From Lichenicoccus sp965276875 (lineage in GTDB: Bacteria > Pseudomonadota > Alphaproteobacteria > Acetobacterales > Acetobacteraceae): a stretch of DNA of 64,000 nucleotides. Below the pieces are notes generated by a model. It saw nothing but the letters and a program-made list of their open reading frames with translations. It was not told where the DNA came from and did not search any database. The position numbers were made by a program, and so were the translations under genes. Within the stretch, counting starts at the first letter, position 1, and each line of letters begins with the position of its first letter. Shown one piece after another: positions 15,596 through 24,094 of this stretch. The DNA lies in contig NZ_OZ255701.1 in NCBI RefSeq assembly GCF_965276875.1, forward strand, positions 2,666,001 to 2,730,000, read 5' to 3'.

Positions 15596-16732
15596 ATGAC
15601 GACATCCGAAATCCGCCGAGCCGGCTCCGTCGCCATTGTCGGCGCGGGCCCTGCTGGTCTGACGCTTGCGCGCCTCCTGCAGATGCGCGGCGTGTCGGTG
15701 AGCGTGTATGAACGCGATGCGTCAGCCAGTGCCCGGCCGCAGGGCGGCAGCCTGGACCTGCGCCCGAGCCTGGCCCAGCGAGCGATCAAGGCGGCCCGGC
15801 TTTGGCAGGTCTTCGAGCGCGCGTCGCGCAGTGAGGCCGCGGATTTCAAGCTCCTCGATGCAAGCGGCAAGCCGATTCCAGACGGGGGTGGGGAGACGCA
15901 CGAGGATGCCGGCCCCGAGATCGATCGCGGCGAACTGCGGCAGTTGCTGGTCGACTCGCTGCAGCCCGGGACGATTATCTGGAACAGCCTTGTCACCAAT
16001 GCGGATCGTGACGCGAGCGGCCGCTGGCGGCTGGAGTTCGAAAACCATCCGTCGGTCACGGCGGATCTCATCGTCGGCGCCGACGGCATCGGGTCGAAAG
16101 TGCGCGAGCGCCTTACCTCGGTTCGGCCATCCTATACCGGCCATACCATGCTGGCGGCCAACATCAGACGCGACCTGTGGCGCAACTCCGCGGTCTCCGA
16201 TCTGCTTGGCGAGGGTTCGATGATGATTGCGGGCGACAAGCGCACGATCTTCGTTCAGCGCTGCGCCCGCAACGTCATCCTGCTCTATTTCTCGATGATT
16301 GTTGCCGAGGATTGGCCCGCCCGCGAGAGCTTTGACATCTCTGATACCGCCGCGGTTCTGACAGCGGTCAGGCAGGCCTATCACGACATCTCGCCCGATC
16401 TCCTCGCAATGCTCACCGAGCTCGATGGCGGCTTCCAGCGCTGGCCATTGTCCATCATGCCGCCGGATTATGGTTGGGAAACCCAGCCAGGGCTGACCAT
16501 GCTGGGCGATGCGGCCCATGTGATGCCGCCCTTTACCGGCAAGGGCGTGAACCTGGCGCTACTGGACGCACTGGAACTGGCCGACGCTCTGACCGCCGAC
16601 TCGCCGACCGATCTTGCATCAGCAATTGGTGCGTTCGAGGCCGGCATGCAGGCGCGCACACGCGAAGAGATCGGCGCCTGCCTCGCTGTCGGTCGCTCCT
16701 ATTACGGTATCAATATGGAGTTCGGCGCGTGA
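15596..16732 (+). CDS. TetX-like FAD-dependent monooxygenase
   Basis: A 378-residue flavoprotein of the PHBH/TetX group. The FAD motif VAIVGAGPAGLTLARLL is near residues 13-29, and GGSLDLRP resembles TetX. The GADGIGSKVR (DG) motif is near 162-171, and LGDAAHVMPPFTGKGVNLAL near 302-321 binds the FAD ribityl and pyrophosphate. Such enzymes hydroxylate aromatic or polyketide compounds, and some inactivate tetracyclines; the substrate here is unknown. First gene of a cassette with SnoaL-like and DUF3237 proteins and a TetR regulator. Confidence 0.85.
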   Translation: MTTSEIRRAGSVAIVGAGPAGLTLARLLQMRGVSVSVYERDASASARPQGGSLDLRPSLAQRAIKAARLWQVFERASRSEAADFKLLDASGKPIPDGGGETHEDAGPEIDRGELRQLLVDSLQPGTIIWNSLVTNADRDASGRWRLEFENHPSVTADLIVGADGIGSKVRERLTSVRPSYTGHTMLAANIRRDLWRNSAVSDLLGEGSMMIAGDKRTIFVQRCARNVILLYFSMIVAEDWPARESFDISDTAAVLTAVRQAYHDISPDLLAMLTELDGGFQRWPLSIMPPDYGWETQPGLTMLGDAAHVMPPFTGKGVNLALLDALELADALTADSPTDLASAIGAFEAGMQARTREEIGACLAVGRSYYGINMEFGA

Positions 16733-16787
16733 ACCGGCGTCAGCTGGGCAGGGGCGCTCGCAGCATCGATCGTTCTGGAGCGTGCTC

Positions 16788-17258
16788 ATGACAGACGCCG
16801 AGCCGTCTCTCCCGTCGCCACGCGACCAGATTGATATCGTCGATGCCCTGTATCGCTTCGGCGCCGGGGTCGATTTCGGCGACCAGGCCCTGCTCGCCAG
16901 CGTCTTTCACGACGAGGTCGTCGTGGATTTCGGTCCGTGCGGTCGCAAGATGGGGCTGCCGTTTCCCGTCATGAATGGCAGCGAAACCATCGTCGGCTTC
17001 CTGGCTGGGACATCTGTGACACAGACAACAACGCATGTGATCACCAATGGCCGCGTCCAGGTCGCGGGTGAGACCGCACGGCTGCAGGCGCTGGTCGACG
17101 CGACCCACATCGCCAAAGGCGATCCGTCGCGGCAATGCCGGATGATGAATTGGTATGCGGCAGAACTCGGGCGGCATGCGCGGCTCTGGCGCATCCGTCA
17201 TCTCGTGATCGATAATGCCTGGTTTACCGGTGATCCCGCGGTACTGATGGAACGCTGA
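16788..17258 (+). CDS. SnoaL-like (NTF2 fold) protein
   Basis: A 156-residue protein with the NTF2/SnoaL-like start IVDALYRFGAGVDFGDQALL and the segment THVITNGRVQVAGETARLQA. Members include polyketide cyclases, dehydratases and scaffolds for small-molecule degradation. The ATG at 16788 is chosen; the frame upstream overlaps the monooxygenase gene. Likely works with the neighbouring oxygenase on an aromatic or polyketide-like compound, which is inference. Confidence 0.82.
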   Translation: MTDAEPSLPSPRDQIDIVDALYRFGAGVDFGDQALLASVFHDEVVVDFGPCGRKMGLPFPVMNGSETIVGFLAGTSVTQTTTHVITNGRVQVAGETARLQALVDATHIAKGDPSRQCRMMNWYAAELGRHARLWRIRHLVIDNAWFTGDPAVLMER

Positions 17259-17319
17259 CCCGGCGTCTTCTACAGATCTGACAACGCCAATCCTAAGCCG
17301 CATTGCTGGAGATGCCGTC

Positions 17320-17799
17320 ATGTCCGAGCCCGCGCCTAATTTGATCCATGAGTTCACCTACCGGGCCGCTTGCGAAGGGCCACGCGAGGCAGGTTGCGGC
17401 CCGTTCGGGCGGCGCCAGTTCTACAAGATGACCGACGGTGTTGTAGAGGGCGCGCGGCTTCGTGGTGGACTCGCAGGATCTGGCGGCGACTGGATGCTGG
17501 TTGGCGACGATGGCTTCCTTCGTATGGACGTGCGTATCCAGATCGAGACGGACGACGGTGCAATCATTGGCGCGCGTTACTTCGGCCCCGCCGAGGCCAA
17601 TCAGACACTCATGCAGGCTTTGGCTACCCGCGCGCCGACCCGCTTCTCCGACCAATCAATCGGGTCGCACTGGGTTCTTGAGTCCGGCGAACCACGCTAC
17701 GCCTGGGTCAACCAGACAGCGTTCATCGGCCAGGGACGTTTATGCCCTGCCGCGGATGGCAGAATTGGCTTTGAGCACCGGGTGTATCGGCTGGGCTGA
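17320..17799 (+). CDS. DUF3237 domain protein
   Basis: A 159-residue protein matching DUF3237: GPFGRRQFYKMTDGVVEGAR, then GDWMLVGDDGFLRMDVRIQI and TDDGAIIGARYFG. This family is often found next to catabolic oxygenases; its fold is a beta barrel and its function is unknown. Its last 60 bases overlap the convergent tetR-type gene. Confidence 0.85.
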   Translation: MSEPAPNLIHEFTYRAACEGPREAGCGPFGRRQFYKMTDGVVEGARLRGGLAGSGGDWMLVGDDGFLRMDVRIQIETDDGAIIGARYFGPAEANQTLMQALATRAPTRFSDQSIGSHWVLESGEPRYAWVNQTAFIGQGRLCPAADGRIGFEHRVYRLG

Positions 17800-18339
17800 A
17801 GCGCCGGGCCGACCGGGGCCAAGTCCTCTCATGAGGAGCTCCAGCCGCCGTGTGAATGCCGCCTCAGGATCGGCTGGATTGTCGAGCAGAAGGTGCGATG
17901 CGAGCATCCGGGATGCCATCAGGACATCCTCTCCGGTCAGATCGGCGAGGAGCAGACCCTGTCGTTGCGCGGCGGCAAGCGGCGCCGCGATCGCCGCGGC
18001 CATCCGCTCCTGGTTTTTTGTCGCGTCGTAATCAGGCATCGCCGCGAGCGCGACCAGGAATTTGTCGTAGACCGACATGAGTTCCGTCAGCCTGCGGATG
18101 AAGGACAGTGGTGCCGCTTCGCTCTCCGCCGCCAGCTGATCCGCCAGATCCCTGAGATCATTCTCAAGAACCGCCTCGTAGACCGCCTGGCGATGCGGAA
18201 AATTGCGGTAAAGTGTTCCCCGCGTCAGGCCGGCGCGCTCGGCGATCAGTTCCATCGGCACGTCACCGCCTTCGCTGCGCATGATCGCACTTGCCGCGGC
18301 GACGAGCTTCTCGCGGTTCCTTGCTGCATCCTTGCGCAT
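17740..18339 (-). CDS. TetR/AcrR-family repressor
   Basis: A 199-residue regulator with an N-terminal helix-turn-helix (IAERAGLTRGTLYRNFPHRQ, about residues 33-52) and a divergent helical ligand domain. It converges on the DUF3237 gene with a 60-base tail-to-tail overlap. It probably represses the oxygenase cassette and itself through the shared TGTACGGTT box; this is inferred from shared sequence and position. Confidence 0.9.
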   Translation of the reverse strand: MRKDAARNREKLVAAASAIMRSEGGDVPMELIAERAGLTRGTLYRNFPHRQAVYEAVLENDLRDLADQLAAESEAAPLSFIRRLTELMSVYDKFLVALAAMPDYDATKNQERMAAAIAAPLAAAQRQGLLLADLTGEDVLMASRMLASHLLLDNPADPEAAFTRRLELLMRGLGPGRPGASAQPIHPVLKANSAIRGRA

Positions 18340-18404
18340 CGATGCGTTACCTCGCTTGCTGCATGTCGGCCGCCGCTCCTGTAGCGGGGCCTACGGCCCG
18401 GTGC

Positions 18405-18425
18405 AACCGTACAGAAGTGTAGCAC
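18405..18425 (-). promoter_or_regulatory. Possible operator before the TetR gene
   Basis: Minus strand reads GTGCTACACTTCTGTACGGT followed by T. The TGTACGGTT core matches 15495-15503 in the oxygenase promoter, and CTACAC on this strand matches the GTGTAG beside that box. Confidence 0.35.
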
Positions 18426-18455
18426 ATCTGAGAGATGCGTTCGGCGGCGCAGGCT

Positions 18456-19452
18456 TTATCGGTGATCGAGATCCTGCAACAAAACGCTGGCCATGGCCTC
18501 TTCGGCGATGGTTAGGCTTTGTTCGCGCATGGTGGGCGTCAGCGCCTCGTCCCACACTGCTTCCGCCGACTTGCCCGTAAGGGTGTGGCCCGGACGAGGT
18601 GCGGCTTGCACGGCGGCAAGATAATCAGCGGCGCCAAAGCGCCATGGTGTTGCGCCATGTTCGCGGCACAGTGACCTCCAACCACGCGGCAAGCGACGGG
18701 GCAGACTCTCGCCGCGCCAGCAGTTGTGTGTCGTGCAGTGGGGCTCCATCGCCGCCGGCCTGAATGCGATAATCCGGTGCAATCCAGGCATCGAGCAGGC
18801 CCGCGGCTTCAAGCGCCGCTTCCAGGCCGGCGCGTTGCTGGGCGGTCGTCACGTCGCGAAAATCCACCAGCTGCCATAAGGGTGCGCCGTCACGCACCTC
18901 CCGGGTAGCGCCGCGGGTGTAGGGCAAAGGTGGTACCATCGTGTCGCCGGATTGCAGGCGTTCGCGTTCGTCTTCGAGCAGTCTCCGTTCCGCCTCCAAG
19001 CTCTGCTGCTGGGTCTCGAGCGCGGCACCTCGACGCGCCAATGTGCGGCTGGCCTCCTCGTAGGCTGATTGCAGCAGGCGCTGGGCCGGATTGTCGCCTT
19101 GCAGCGTTCCGGTCCACTCCGCCAGGGCGGTCAGGGCCGTAAACCTGTCTTCAGGATCGATTGGCAATTGCTTCAGGCTGCTGAAATGGCGGTCCCGACC
19201 CCGCGCCGTGTCGGGATGCGTTTCGAGATTTCCCCATTCCGCAAGCTGGCCGAGTGCCGCATTCAGCTCCTCGATGCGCGGCGGTGCGTCCGGCCAGCCG
19301 GCTTTTGCGAGCACTTCGTCGGGCCGCAACTGGAGGCGATATTGCCGCTTGGCAGCGGCAAAGACATCCATGATCGCGCGATAGACCCTGGCCTTTTCCG
19401 CGCTTACGTGACGAAACAGATCGACCGAGCCATCCGCGATGTGCAGAATCAA
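18456..19452 (-). pseudogene. Collapsed Wadjet type III locus (jetA-jetC-jetD fragments)
   Basis: Three pieces of one defence locus lie end to end. From TTG 19452 to about 19200 is the N-terminus of a DUF2397/TIGR02677 protein (JetA): VDLFRHVSAEKARVYRAIMD, then LAEWGNLETHPDTAR. It is fused in frame to the middle of a TIGR02680-type SMC ATPase (JetC): RFTALTALAEW, a coiled coil, PYTRG, GAPLWQLVDFRDV, ALEAAGLLDAWIAPD, then a stop at 18625. In another frame, from about 18668 to 18456, is the tail of a DUF2399/TIGR02679 protein (JetD): PWRFGAADYLAAVQ, HTLTGKSAEAVWDEAL. JetB is absent. Internal deletions best explain this. The whole is non-functional as Wadjet, though the 276-codon fusion could still be translated. 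Confidence 0.75.
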
Positions 19453-19484
19453 CCTGCCAGCTCCCTTTTGCCGGACGACCGATC

Positions 19485-20132
19485 CTACTGGCTGGCCCAG
19501 CCGATCCGGTGCATCCAGCCGATCGCCCCACGCGGCAGGGCGCTTGGATCGGCCACACCGAAGCTCTCCAGGGCAATGGTGTCTGCCGGTGCCAGGCTGA
19601 CGATGCCGGCCCGGATCGCGCCGTTCGCCTCGCGCAGGATGACCCGATCGCCGGCCCGCACCGGCACCTCCGGTGAGGCGATCAGCAACGCGCCCTCGCG
19701 CAGGACCGGCTCGAACGCCGGGCTGTCCAGCCGGATTGCGTAGCTGCCCGGATCGGCCACGATCGGCGCCGCCGTCTCCTCGCCGGACTCGGTCGGGTCC
19801 TCGCCCGCTTGCAAAGACGAGAAGGCGACCTGCGGCAGCCGGCGCGCGGCCGGCCCGTGGCCCAGGCCTCGCCATGACGGGCGCAACCCGGCAAGCGCGC
19901 GTGGCGCGCCGCTGACCAGGGCGGTGAAGGTCTCCAGACTGGCACCCGTGGCGGCAAGCACCCGACTCAGGCTCTCGGTGCTTGGCCAGCGTAGCCGACC
20001 ATGCGCGGTCGCACGCTTCGAACGATTGAACGCGGTCGGATCGAGACCGGCGGCGCGCGCCAGCCCGGACGGCGACAGCCCCTTTTCCGCGGCCAGCGTG
20101 TCGAGTGCCCGCCAGACATCTTCGTGGCGCAT
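19485..20132 (-). CDS. Helix-turn-helix protein with LexA/S24 peptidase-like domain
   Basis: A 215-residue protein. The N-terminal part (about 1-70) looks like an XRE helix-turn-helix (GLSPSGLARAAGLDPTAFNR). The C-terminal part resembles the S24 peptidase/LexA fold (SPAFEPVLREGALLIASPEV, GDRVILREANG). Such proteins act as phage- or SOS-like repressors, but in Acetobacteraceae similar genes often sit alone in core regions. The catalytic Ser/Lys pair is not obvious, so self-cleavage is uncertain. The Wadjet remnant starts 33 bases downstream. Confidence 0.8.
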   Translation of the reverse strand: MRHEDVWRALDTLAAEKGLSPSGLARAAGLDPTAFNRSKRATAHGRLRWPSTESLSRVLAATGASLETFTALVSGAPRALAGLRPSWRGLGHGPAARRLPQVAFSSLQAGEDPTESGEETAAPIVADPGSYAIRLDSPAFEPVLREGALLIASPEVPVRAGDRVILREANGAIRAGIVSLAPADTIALESFGVADPSALPRGAIGWMHRIGWASQ

Positions 20133-20145
20133 CGGATCGTCCCGT

Positions 20146-20361
20146 TCAGCCTGTCATCATGACTTCGGAGGCATGGCGTGCCCGCCCGGCCTGCGTAATC
20201 CCGTAGCGGCCGTCCTCGCGTTGTTCGGCCAACCCCATTTCGTCGAGCCGCCGCAGGCAGGGCAGGTCCTTGGGTTCCGGCGGTCTGCCGCCAGCACCCG
20301 CGAGGATCAAGCGGTGCAATGCAGAGCGGCAGCAACTTTCAAGATAGGGCTGGTCGTACAT
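20146..20361 (-). CDS. Small winged-helix-like protein, unknown function
   Basis: A 71-residue protein with a pattern like a small winged helix or MarR tail (LRRLDEMGLAEQREDGRYGI, then TQAGRARHASEV). Thirteen bases upstream of the S24-type gene, so they probably form one transcript. Divergent from pyrD. Not assigned to a family. Confidence 0.65.
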   Translation of the reverse strand: MYDQPYLESCCRSALHRLILAGAGGRPPEPKDLPCLRRLDEMGLAEQREDGRYGITQAGRARHASEVMMTG

Positions 20362-20458
20362 TCAACACAGGATCGCGACTTGGCCGGGAGCGCGCAAGTG
20401 TCCGGCTGATTTTACCGGCAGTCTTTGACATCGCGCCGCGTTGCGGCAGGAGTGAGGA

Positions 20459-21511
20459 ATGATGCCGCCTTTGATGCCCACTCTGCTGATGGCCGCCGTG
20501 CGCCGCCTCGATCCCGAACGGGCGCACGCGCTGGCGATTTCCGGGCTGATGCTCGGTCTCGGCGGAGTCGCACGCCGGCCCGCGGACCCGGCTTTGGCGG
20601 TCGAGGCGCTGGGCCTGCGTTTCGCCAGCCCGATCGGCATTGCCGCTGGTTTCGACAAGAACGCCCAAGTGGTCCGGCCGCTGGCCCGGCTGGGCTTCGG
20701 CTTCGTCGAGGTCGGCACGGTGACCAAGCGGCCGCAATCCGGCAACCCACGGCCGCGGCTGTTTCGTCTTGCCGAGGATGGCGCCCTGATCAATCGGATG
20801 GGCTTCAACAACCAGGGCATCGACGCCATGCTCGCTCGCCTGGCACGCGCCAGGCGCGTGGCCGGCGTGCCGGTCGGCATCAATCTCGGTATCAACAAGC
20901 AAGGTGCCGTGCCGCTGCGCGATTATCCCGACCTTGTGCGTGCGGCGGCACCGTGGGCGGATTATCTCGTCATCAACCTCTCCTCACCGAACACGCCGGG
21001 GCTGCGTGACCTGCAGCAGGCCGCTTTCCTTGCAGCCCTGCTCGACGCCGTGGCAGTGGCGAACAGCCTGGCGCGGCCGATCCTGGTCAAGCTCGCCCCG
21101 GACTTGCCGAGCGAGAGCCTGGCCGGACTTGTCGAAGCCGCGATAGAGGGGCGCGCGGCCGGGCTGATCCTGACCAACACCACGCTGTCGCGTCCGGACT
21201 GGCTGCGTTCGCGGCACGCAGGCGAGTCCGGCGGGCTGTCGGGGCGGCCGTTGCGTGCGCGTAGTGCCGCCATGCTCGCCACTGTCGCGAGGCTGGCGCG
21301 CGGCCGGCTGGTGCTGGTCGGCTGCGGCGGCATCGCCGAGGCGCAGGACGTGCTCGACTGCGTGCGCGCCGGTGCCGATCTCGTCCAGCTCTATACCGGC
21401 TTCGTCCTGGAAGGACCGGCACTGCCGCGTCGCCTGCGCGCCGATCTTGCCGACCTCCTCCGTGCGCAGGGGATTGCCCGCCTGGCTGATGCGAAAGGAA
21501 CCGCCCTGTGA
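20459..21511 (+). CDS. pyrD: Dihydroorotate dehydrogenase (quinone), class 2
   Basis: A 350-residue FMN enzyme that oxidises dihydroorotate to orotate in pyrimidine synthesis, feeding electrons to quinone at the membrane. Class 2 features are the N-terminal amphipathic helices and the AAGFDKNAQV segment. The FMN/substrate motifs INLSSPNTPGLRDLQ and LTNTTLSRP are present, and VGCGGI lies near the C-terminus. The stop overlaps the next start (TGATG). Confidence 0.96.
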   Translation: MMPPLMPTLLMAAVRRLDPERAHALAISGLMLGLGGVARRPADPALAVEALGLRFASPIGIAAGFDKNAQVVRPLARLGFGFVEVGTVTKRPQSGNPRPRLFRLAEDGALINRMGFNNQGIDAMLARLARARRVAGVPVGINLGINKQGAVPLRDYPDLVRAAAPWADYLVINLSSPNTPGLRDLQQAAFLAALLDAVAVANSLARPILVKLAPDLPSESLAGLVEAAIEGRAAGLILTNTTLSRPDWLRSRHAGESGGLSGRPLRARSAAMLATVARLARGRLVLVGCGGIAEAQDVLDCVRAGADLVQLYTGFVLEGPALPRRLRADLADLLRAQGIARLADAKGTAL

Positions 21512-22362
21512 TGCGCCATCTGACCGGCTTCGCACCGCTGGCCACGGAGTATGACGGTTTCATCGTCGATCTCTGGGGCGTCATGCATGACGGGATTTCG
21601 CCCTACGACGGCGCCATGGACTGTCTGCGGCGGCTGCAAACTGCCGGCAAGCGGGTGGTGCTGCTGTCCAATGCGCCGCGCCGTGCGTCGCGGGTGGCGC
21701 GGGGGCTACGCGCGATGGGAATACCCGACGGCTGCTATAACGCCGTGCTGACCAGCGGCGAGGCGACCCGCATGGCATTGCTGGAACGCACCGATCCGTG
21801 GATCGCGCGTCTGGGCCGCCGGGTGCTGCATCTCGGACCGGAGAAGGACCGCAACCTGATCGAGGGGCTCGATCTGGACCTCGCGGCTGACCCGGCATCC
21901 GCCGATTTCGTTCTCAACACCGGCCCGAACGACGATGACGGCGAGACCGGTCCGGAGCCATACCTGCCGCTGCTTCGGCACTGCGCCGGATTGGGCCTGC
22001 CGATGCTCTGCGCCAACCCCGATCTCGAGATCGTCCGCGGTGGCGCCAGGATCATCTGCGCCGGGCTGCTGGCGCGCTTTTATGCGCAATATGGCGGCGA
22101 AGTGCGGTCGATCGGCAAGCCGTACCCGGAGGTCTACGCATCGGTGTTCGCGATGCTGGGGGTGCCGCTCGCGCGCGTCCTCGCTGTCGGCGACGCGCTG
22201 GCCACCGACATCGCCGGCGCCAAGGTGGCAGGGATCGCTTCCTGCTGGGTGCTTGGCGGCATCCATGCCGAACTGATCGGCGACAACCATGCGCTGGCCG
22301 ACGCTGAAGCCGCCAATGCCGGTCTGGCGCCGATCGCTACCATCCCTTCGTTCATGTGGTAG
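21511..22362 (+). CDS. HAD-superfamily hydrolase (TIGR01459 type)
   Basis: A 283-residue HAD subfamily IIA protein. The first motif is DGFIVDLWGVMHDG, where the nucleophile is the Asp of DLWGV. Motif II is VVLLSNAPRR and the acidic motif is AVGDALATDIAGAK. TIGR01459 proteins are alphaproteobacterial phosphatases of unknown substrate. The ATG at 21511 overlaps the pyrD stop; a GTG at 21508 is an alternative. Confidence 0.9.
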   Translation: MRHLTGFAPLATEYDGFIVDLWGVMHDGISPYDGAMDCLRRLQTAGKRVVLLSNAPRRASRVARGLRAMGIPDGCYNAVLTSGEATRMALLERTDPWIARLGRRVLHLGPEKDRNLIEGLDLDLAADPASADFVLNTGPNDDDGETGPEPYLPLLRHCAGLGLPMLCANPDLEIVRGGARIICAGLLARFYAQYGGEVRSIGKPYPEVYASVFAMLGVPLARVLAVGDALATDIAGAKVAGIASCWVLGGIHAELIGDNHALADAEAANAGLAPIATIPSFMW

Positions 22363-22373
22363 CGCGGCAGTCG

Positions 22374-22955
22374 TCAGGCGTGGCCGACGACGCTGGACAG
22401 GCGGATCGGATCGATGTTCAGCGATCCCAGGGCGCGCCGCCACTTGCTGTCGTGGTCGCTACCGAACACGATCGAATCGTTGGAGGGAGCGGCCAGCCAG
22501 GCATTCTGCTGGATTTCCTGCTCGAGCTGGCCCGGCGCCCAGGTCGCGTGACCGAGGGCTAGCAGCGCGTGGCGCGGACCGGCACCGCCCGCGATCACCT
22601 TCAGCACGTCCAGGCTGGCGGTCAGCACGACAGAGTCGTCGACCGCCAAGCTGCCGTCTCCGGTCCAGTCGGCGCTGTGCAGGACAAAGCCGCGCGAATT
22701 CTCGACCGGGCCGCCGGCGCAGAGCATGATCCGTCGCCGTGGCGGCCTCGGTGCGACACCAAGCTGCTCCAGCAACTCGTCGAAGCCGGGCTGGCCGAGC
22801 CGGCGGTTGACCACCAGGCCCATCGCCCCGTCCTCGGTCGAGTGGGCGCACAGGAAGATGACGCTCTGCGCGAACGGCGAGGCGACCAGGGCCGGCATTG
22901 CGATCAGCAGCCGTCCGGTGAGGCCGGCATCGAGGTCGGGCTGTAGTGAAACCAT
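22374..22955 (-). CDS. YqgE/AlgH family protein
   Basis: A 193-residue protein of the YqgE/AlgH (DUF179) family. Motifs are LTGRLLIAMPAL, SVIFLCAHSTEDGAMGLVVN, the GGPV motif after LCAG, and GHATWAPGQLEQEI. The function is not established. It is convergent with the HAD gene (11 bases apart). The ATG at 22955 is chosen from the family start; the longer frame is not supported. Confidence 0.93.
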   Translation of the reverse strand: MVSLQPDLDAGLTGRLLIAMPALVASPFAQSVIFLCAHSTEDGAMGLVVNRRLGQPGFDELLEQLGVAPRPPRRRIMLCAGGPVENSRGFVLHSADWTGDGSLAVDDSVVLTASLDVLKVIAGGAGPRHALLALGHATWAPGQLEQEIQQNAWLAAPSNDSIVFGSDHDSKWRRALGSLNIDPIRLSSVVGHA

Positions 22956-23027
22956 GACCACAGATGTGGCAGAACATGCGGGCCACGCAAGCGTATCGTG
23001 CGACAGACACCGGCAAGGATGGTCCGC

Positions 23028-23339
23028 ATGGCCTATATTCTGGCGTTCAGCGACGAGCCGGTGCCCACCATCCCGCAGGCGCCGAGTGACGAAGAGGCGG
23101 GGCGAGGTGCCGCAGCCGGCGGCCGGGCGGCGGACCGTCGCGAGCATTTCGGCACCGAGGAGGCCGCCCTGCGCCGTGCCGCCGAACTGCTGCCGGCGCC
23201 GTCCTGGCGGCAGTTGCGGCTCTACGGCCCCGACGGGTTGCGCATGGCCGACCAGGCCGAGCTCGAACGCCGGCTGGCACAACCCGCGCTCCCCGGCGAC
23301 GTTCAGGGCGGCACCGACAACGCGGAGAGACAGCAATGA
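23028..23339 (+). CDS. Small hypothetical protein
   Basis: A 103-residue protein starting MAYILAFSDEPVPTIP; in-frame ATG 23019 and GTG 22998 are alternatives. Polar, Ala/Arg-rich, without signal peptide. The end ELERRLAQPALPGDVQGG looks helical. Its stop overlaps the next start (ATGA), so it is probably co-translated with the SDR gene. Family not recognised. Confidence 0.6.
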   Translation: MAYILAFSDEPVPTIPQAPSDEEAGRGAAAGGRAADRREHFGTEEAALRRAAELLPAPSWRQLRLYGPDGLRMADQAELERRLAQPALPGDVQGGTDNAERQQ

Positions 23340-24094
23340 GCCTCACCATCCTGGTGACCGGTGCCAGCGCCGGCTTCGGACGCGCGATCGCGCGGCGCTT
23401 CGTGCGCGACGGCCATCGAGTCATCGCCACGGCGCGTCGTCGTGAGCGGCTGGAGGCGCTGCAAGACGAGTTGGGGCCGGCGCTGCTGCCCTTCGTGCTG
23501 GATGTGAACGACGCGGCGGCGATCGCCGCCCTGCCGAATGGCCTGCCCGAAGGCTGGCGCGAGGTCGACGTGCTCGTCGCCAACGCCGGGCTCGCTCTCG
23601 GCATCGCGCCCGCGCAGGAGGCAAAGCTCACGGATTGGGAGCAGATGGTGGCCACCAACGTCACCGGGCTGATGCAGACGGTGCGTGCCCTGCTGCCAGG
23701 TATGGTCGCGCGCGACCGCGGTCATATCGTCACCCTCGGCAGCATCGCCGGCGACTACCCCTATCCGGGCGGCAACGTCTACGGCGCCACCAAGGCGTTC
23801 GTTCTGCAGTTCGCGCTCAACCTCAAGGCCGACTTGGTGGGCCGCAACGTGCGCGTCAGCAATATCGAGCCGGGTCTGGTCGGCGGCAGCGAGTTCAGCG
23901 CCGTACGTTTCGGCGGCGATGAGGCGAAAGCCACCAAAGTCTATGCCGGCACCACGCCGCTGAGCCCTGAGGATATCGCCGAGAGCGTCGCCTGGGTGGT
24001 CGGGCTGCCACGACATGTCAACATCAACCGTATTGAGCTGATGCCAACCTGCCAGGCGCCCGCCGCCCTGCAGATCAAGCGCACCGACGCATGA
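23336..24094 (+). CDS. Short-chain dehydrogenase (YdfG-like)
   Basis: A 252-residue SDR. The NAD(P) motif TGASAGFGRAIARRF is at residues 8-22 and the Arg-rich stretch ATARRRERLEAL suggests NADPH. NAG is at about 88, and the active site has Ser in LGSIAGDYPYPGGNVYGATK with Tyr and Lys as YGATK. The closest described relatives are the NADP-dependent 3-hydroxy acid/serine dehydrogenases (YdfG). Overlaps both neighbours by 4 bases. Confidence 0.9.
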   Translation: MSLTILVTGASAGFGRAIARRFVRDGHRVIATARRRERLEALQDELGPALLPFVLDVNDAAAIAALPNGLPEGWREVDVLVANAGLALGIAPAQEAKLTDWEQMVATNVTGLMQTVRALLPGMVARDRGHIVTLGSIAGDYPYPGGNVYGATKAFVLQFALNLKADLVGRNVRVSNIEPGLVGGSEFSAVRFGGDEAKATKVYAGTTPLSPEDIAESVAWVVGLPRHVNINRIELMPTCQAPAALQIKRTDA

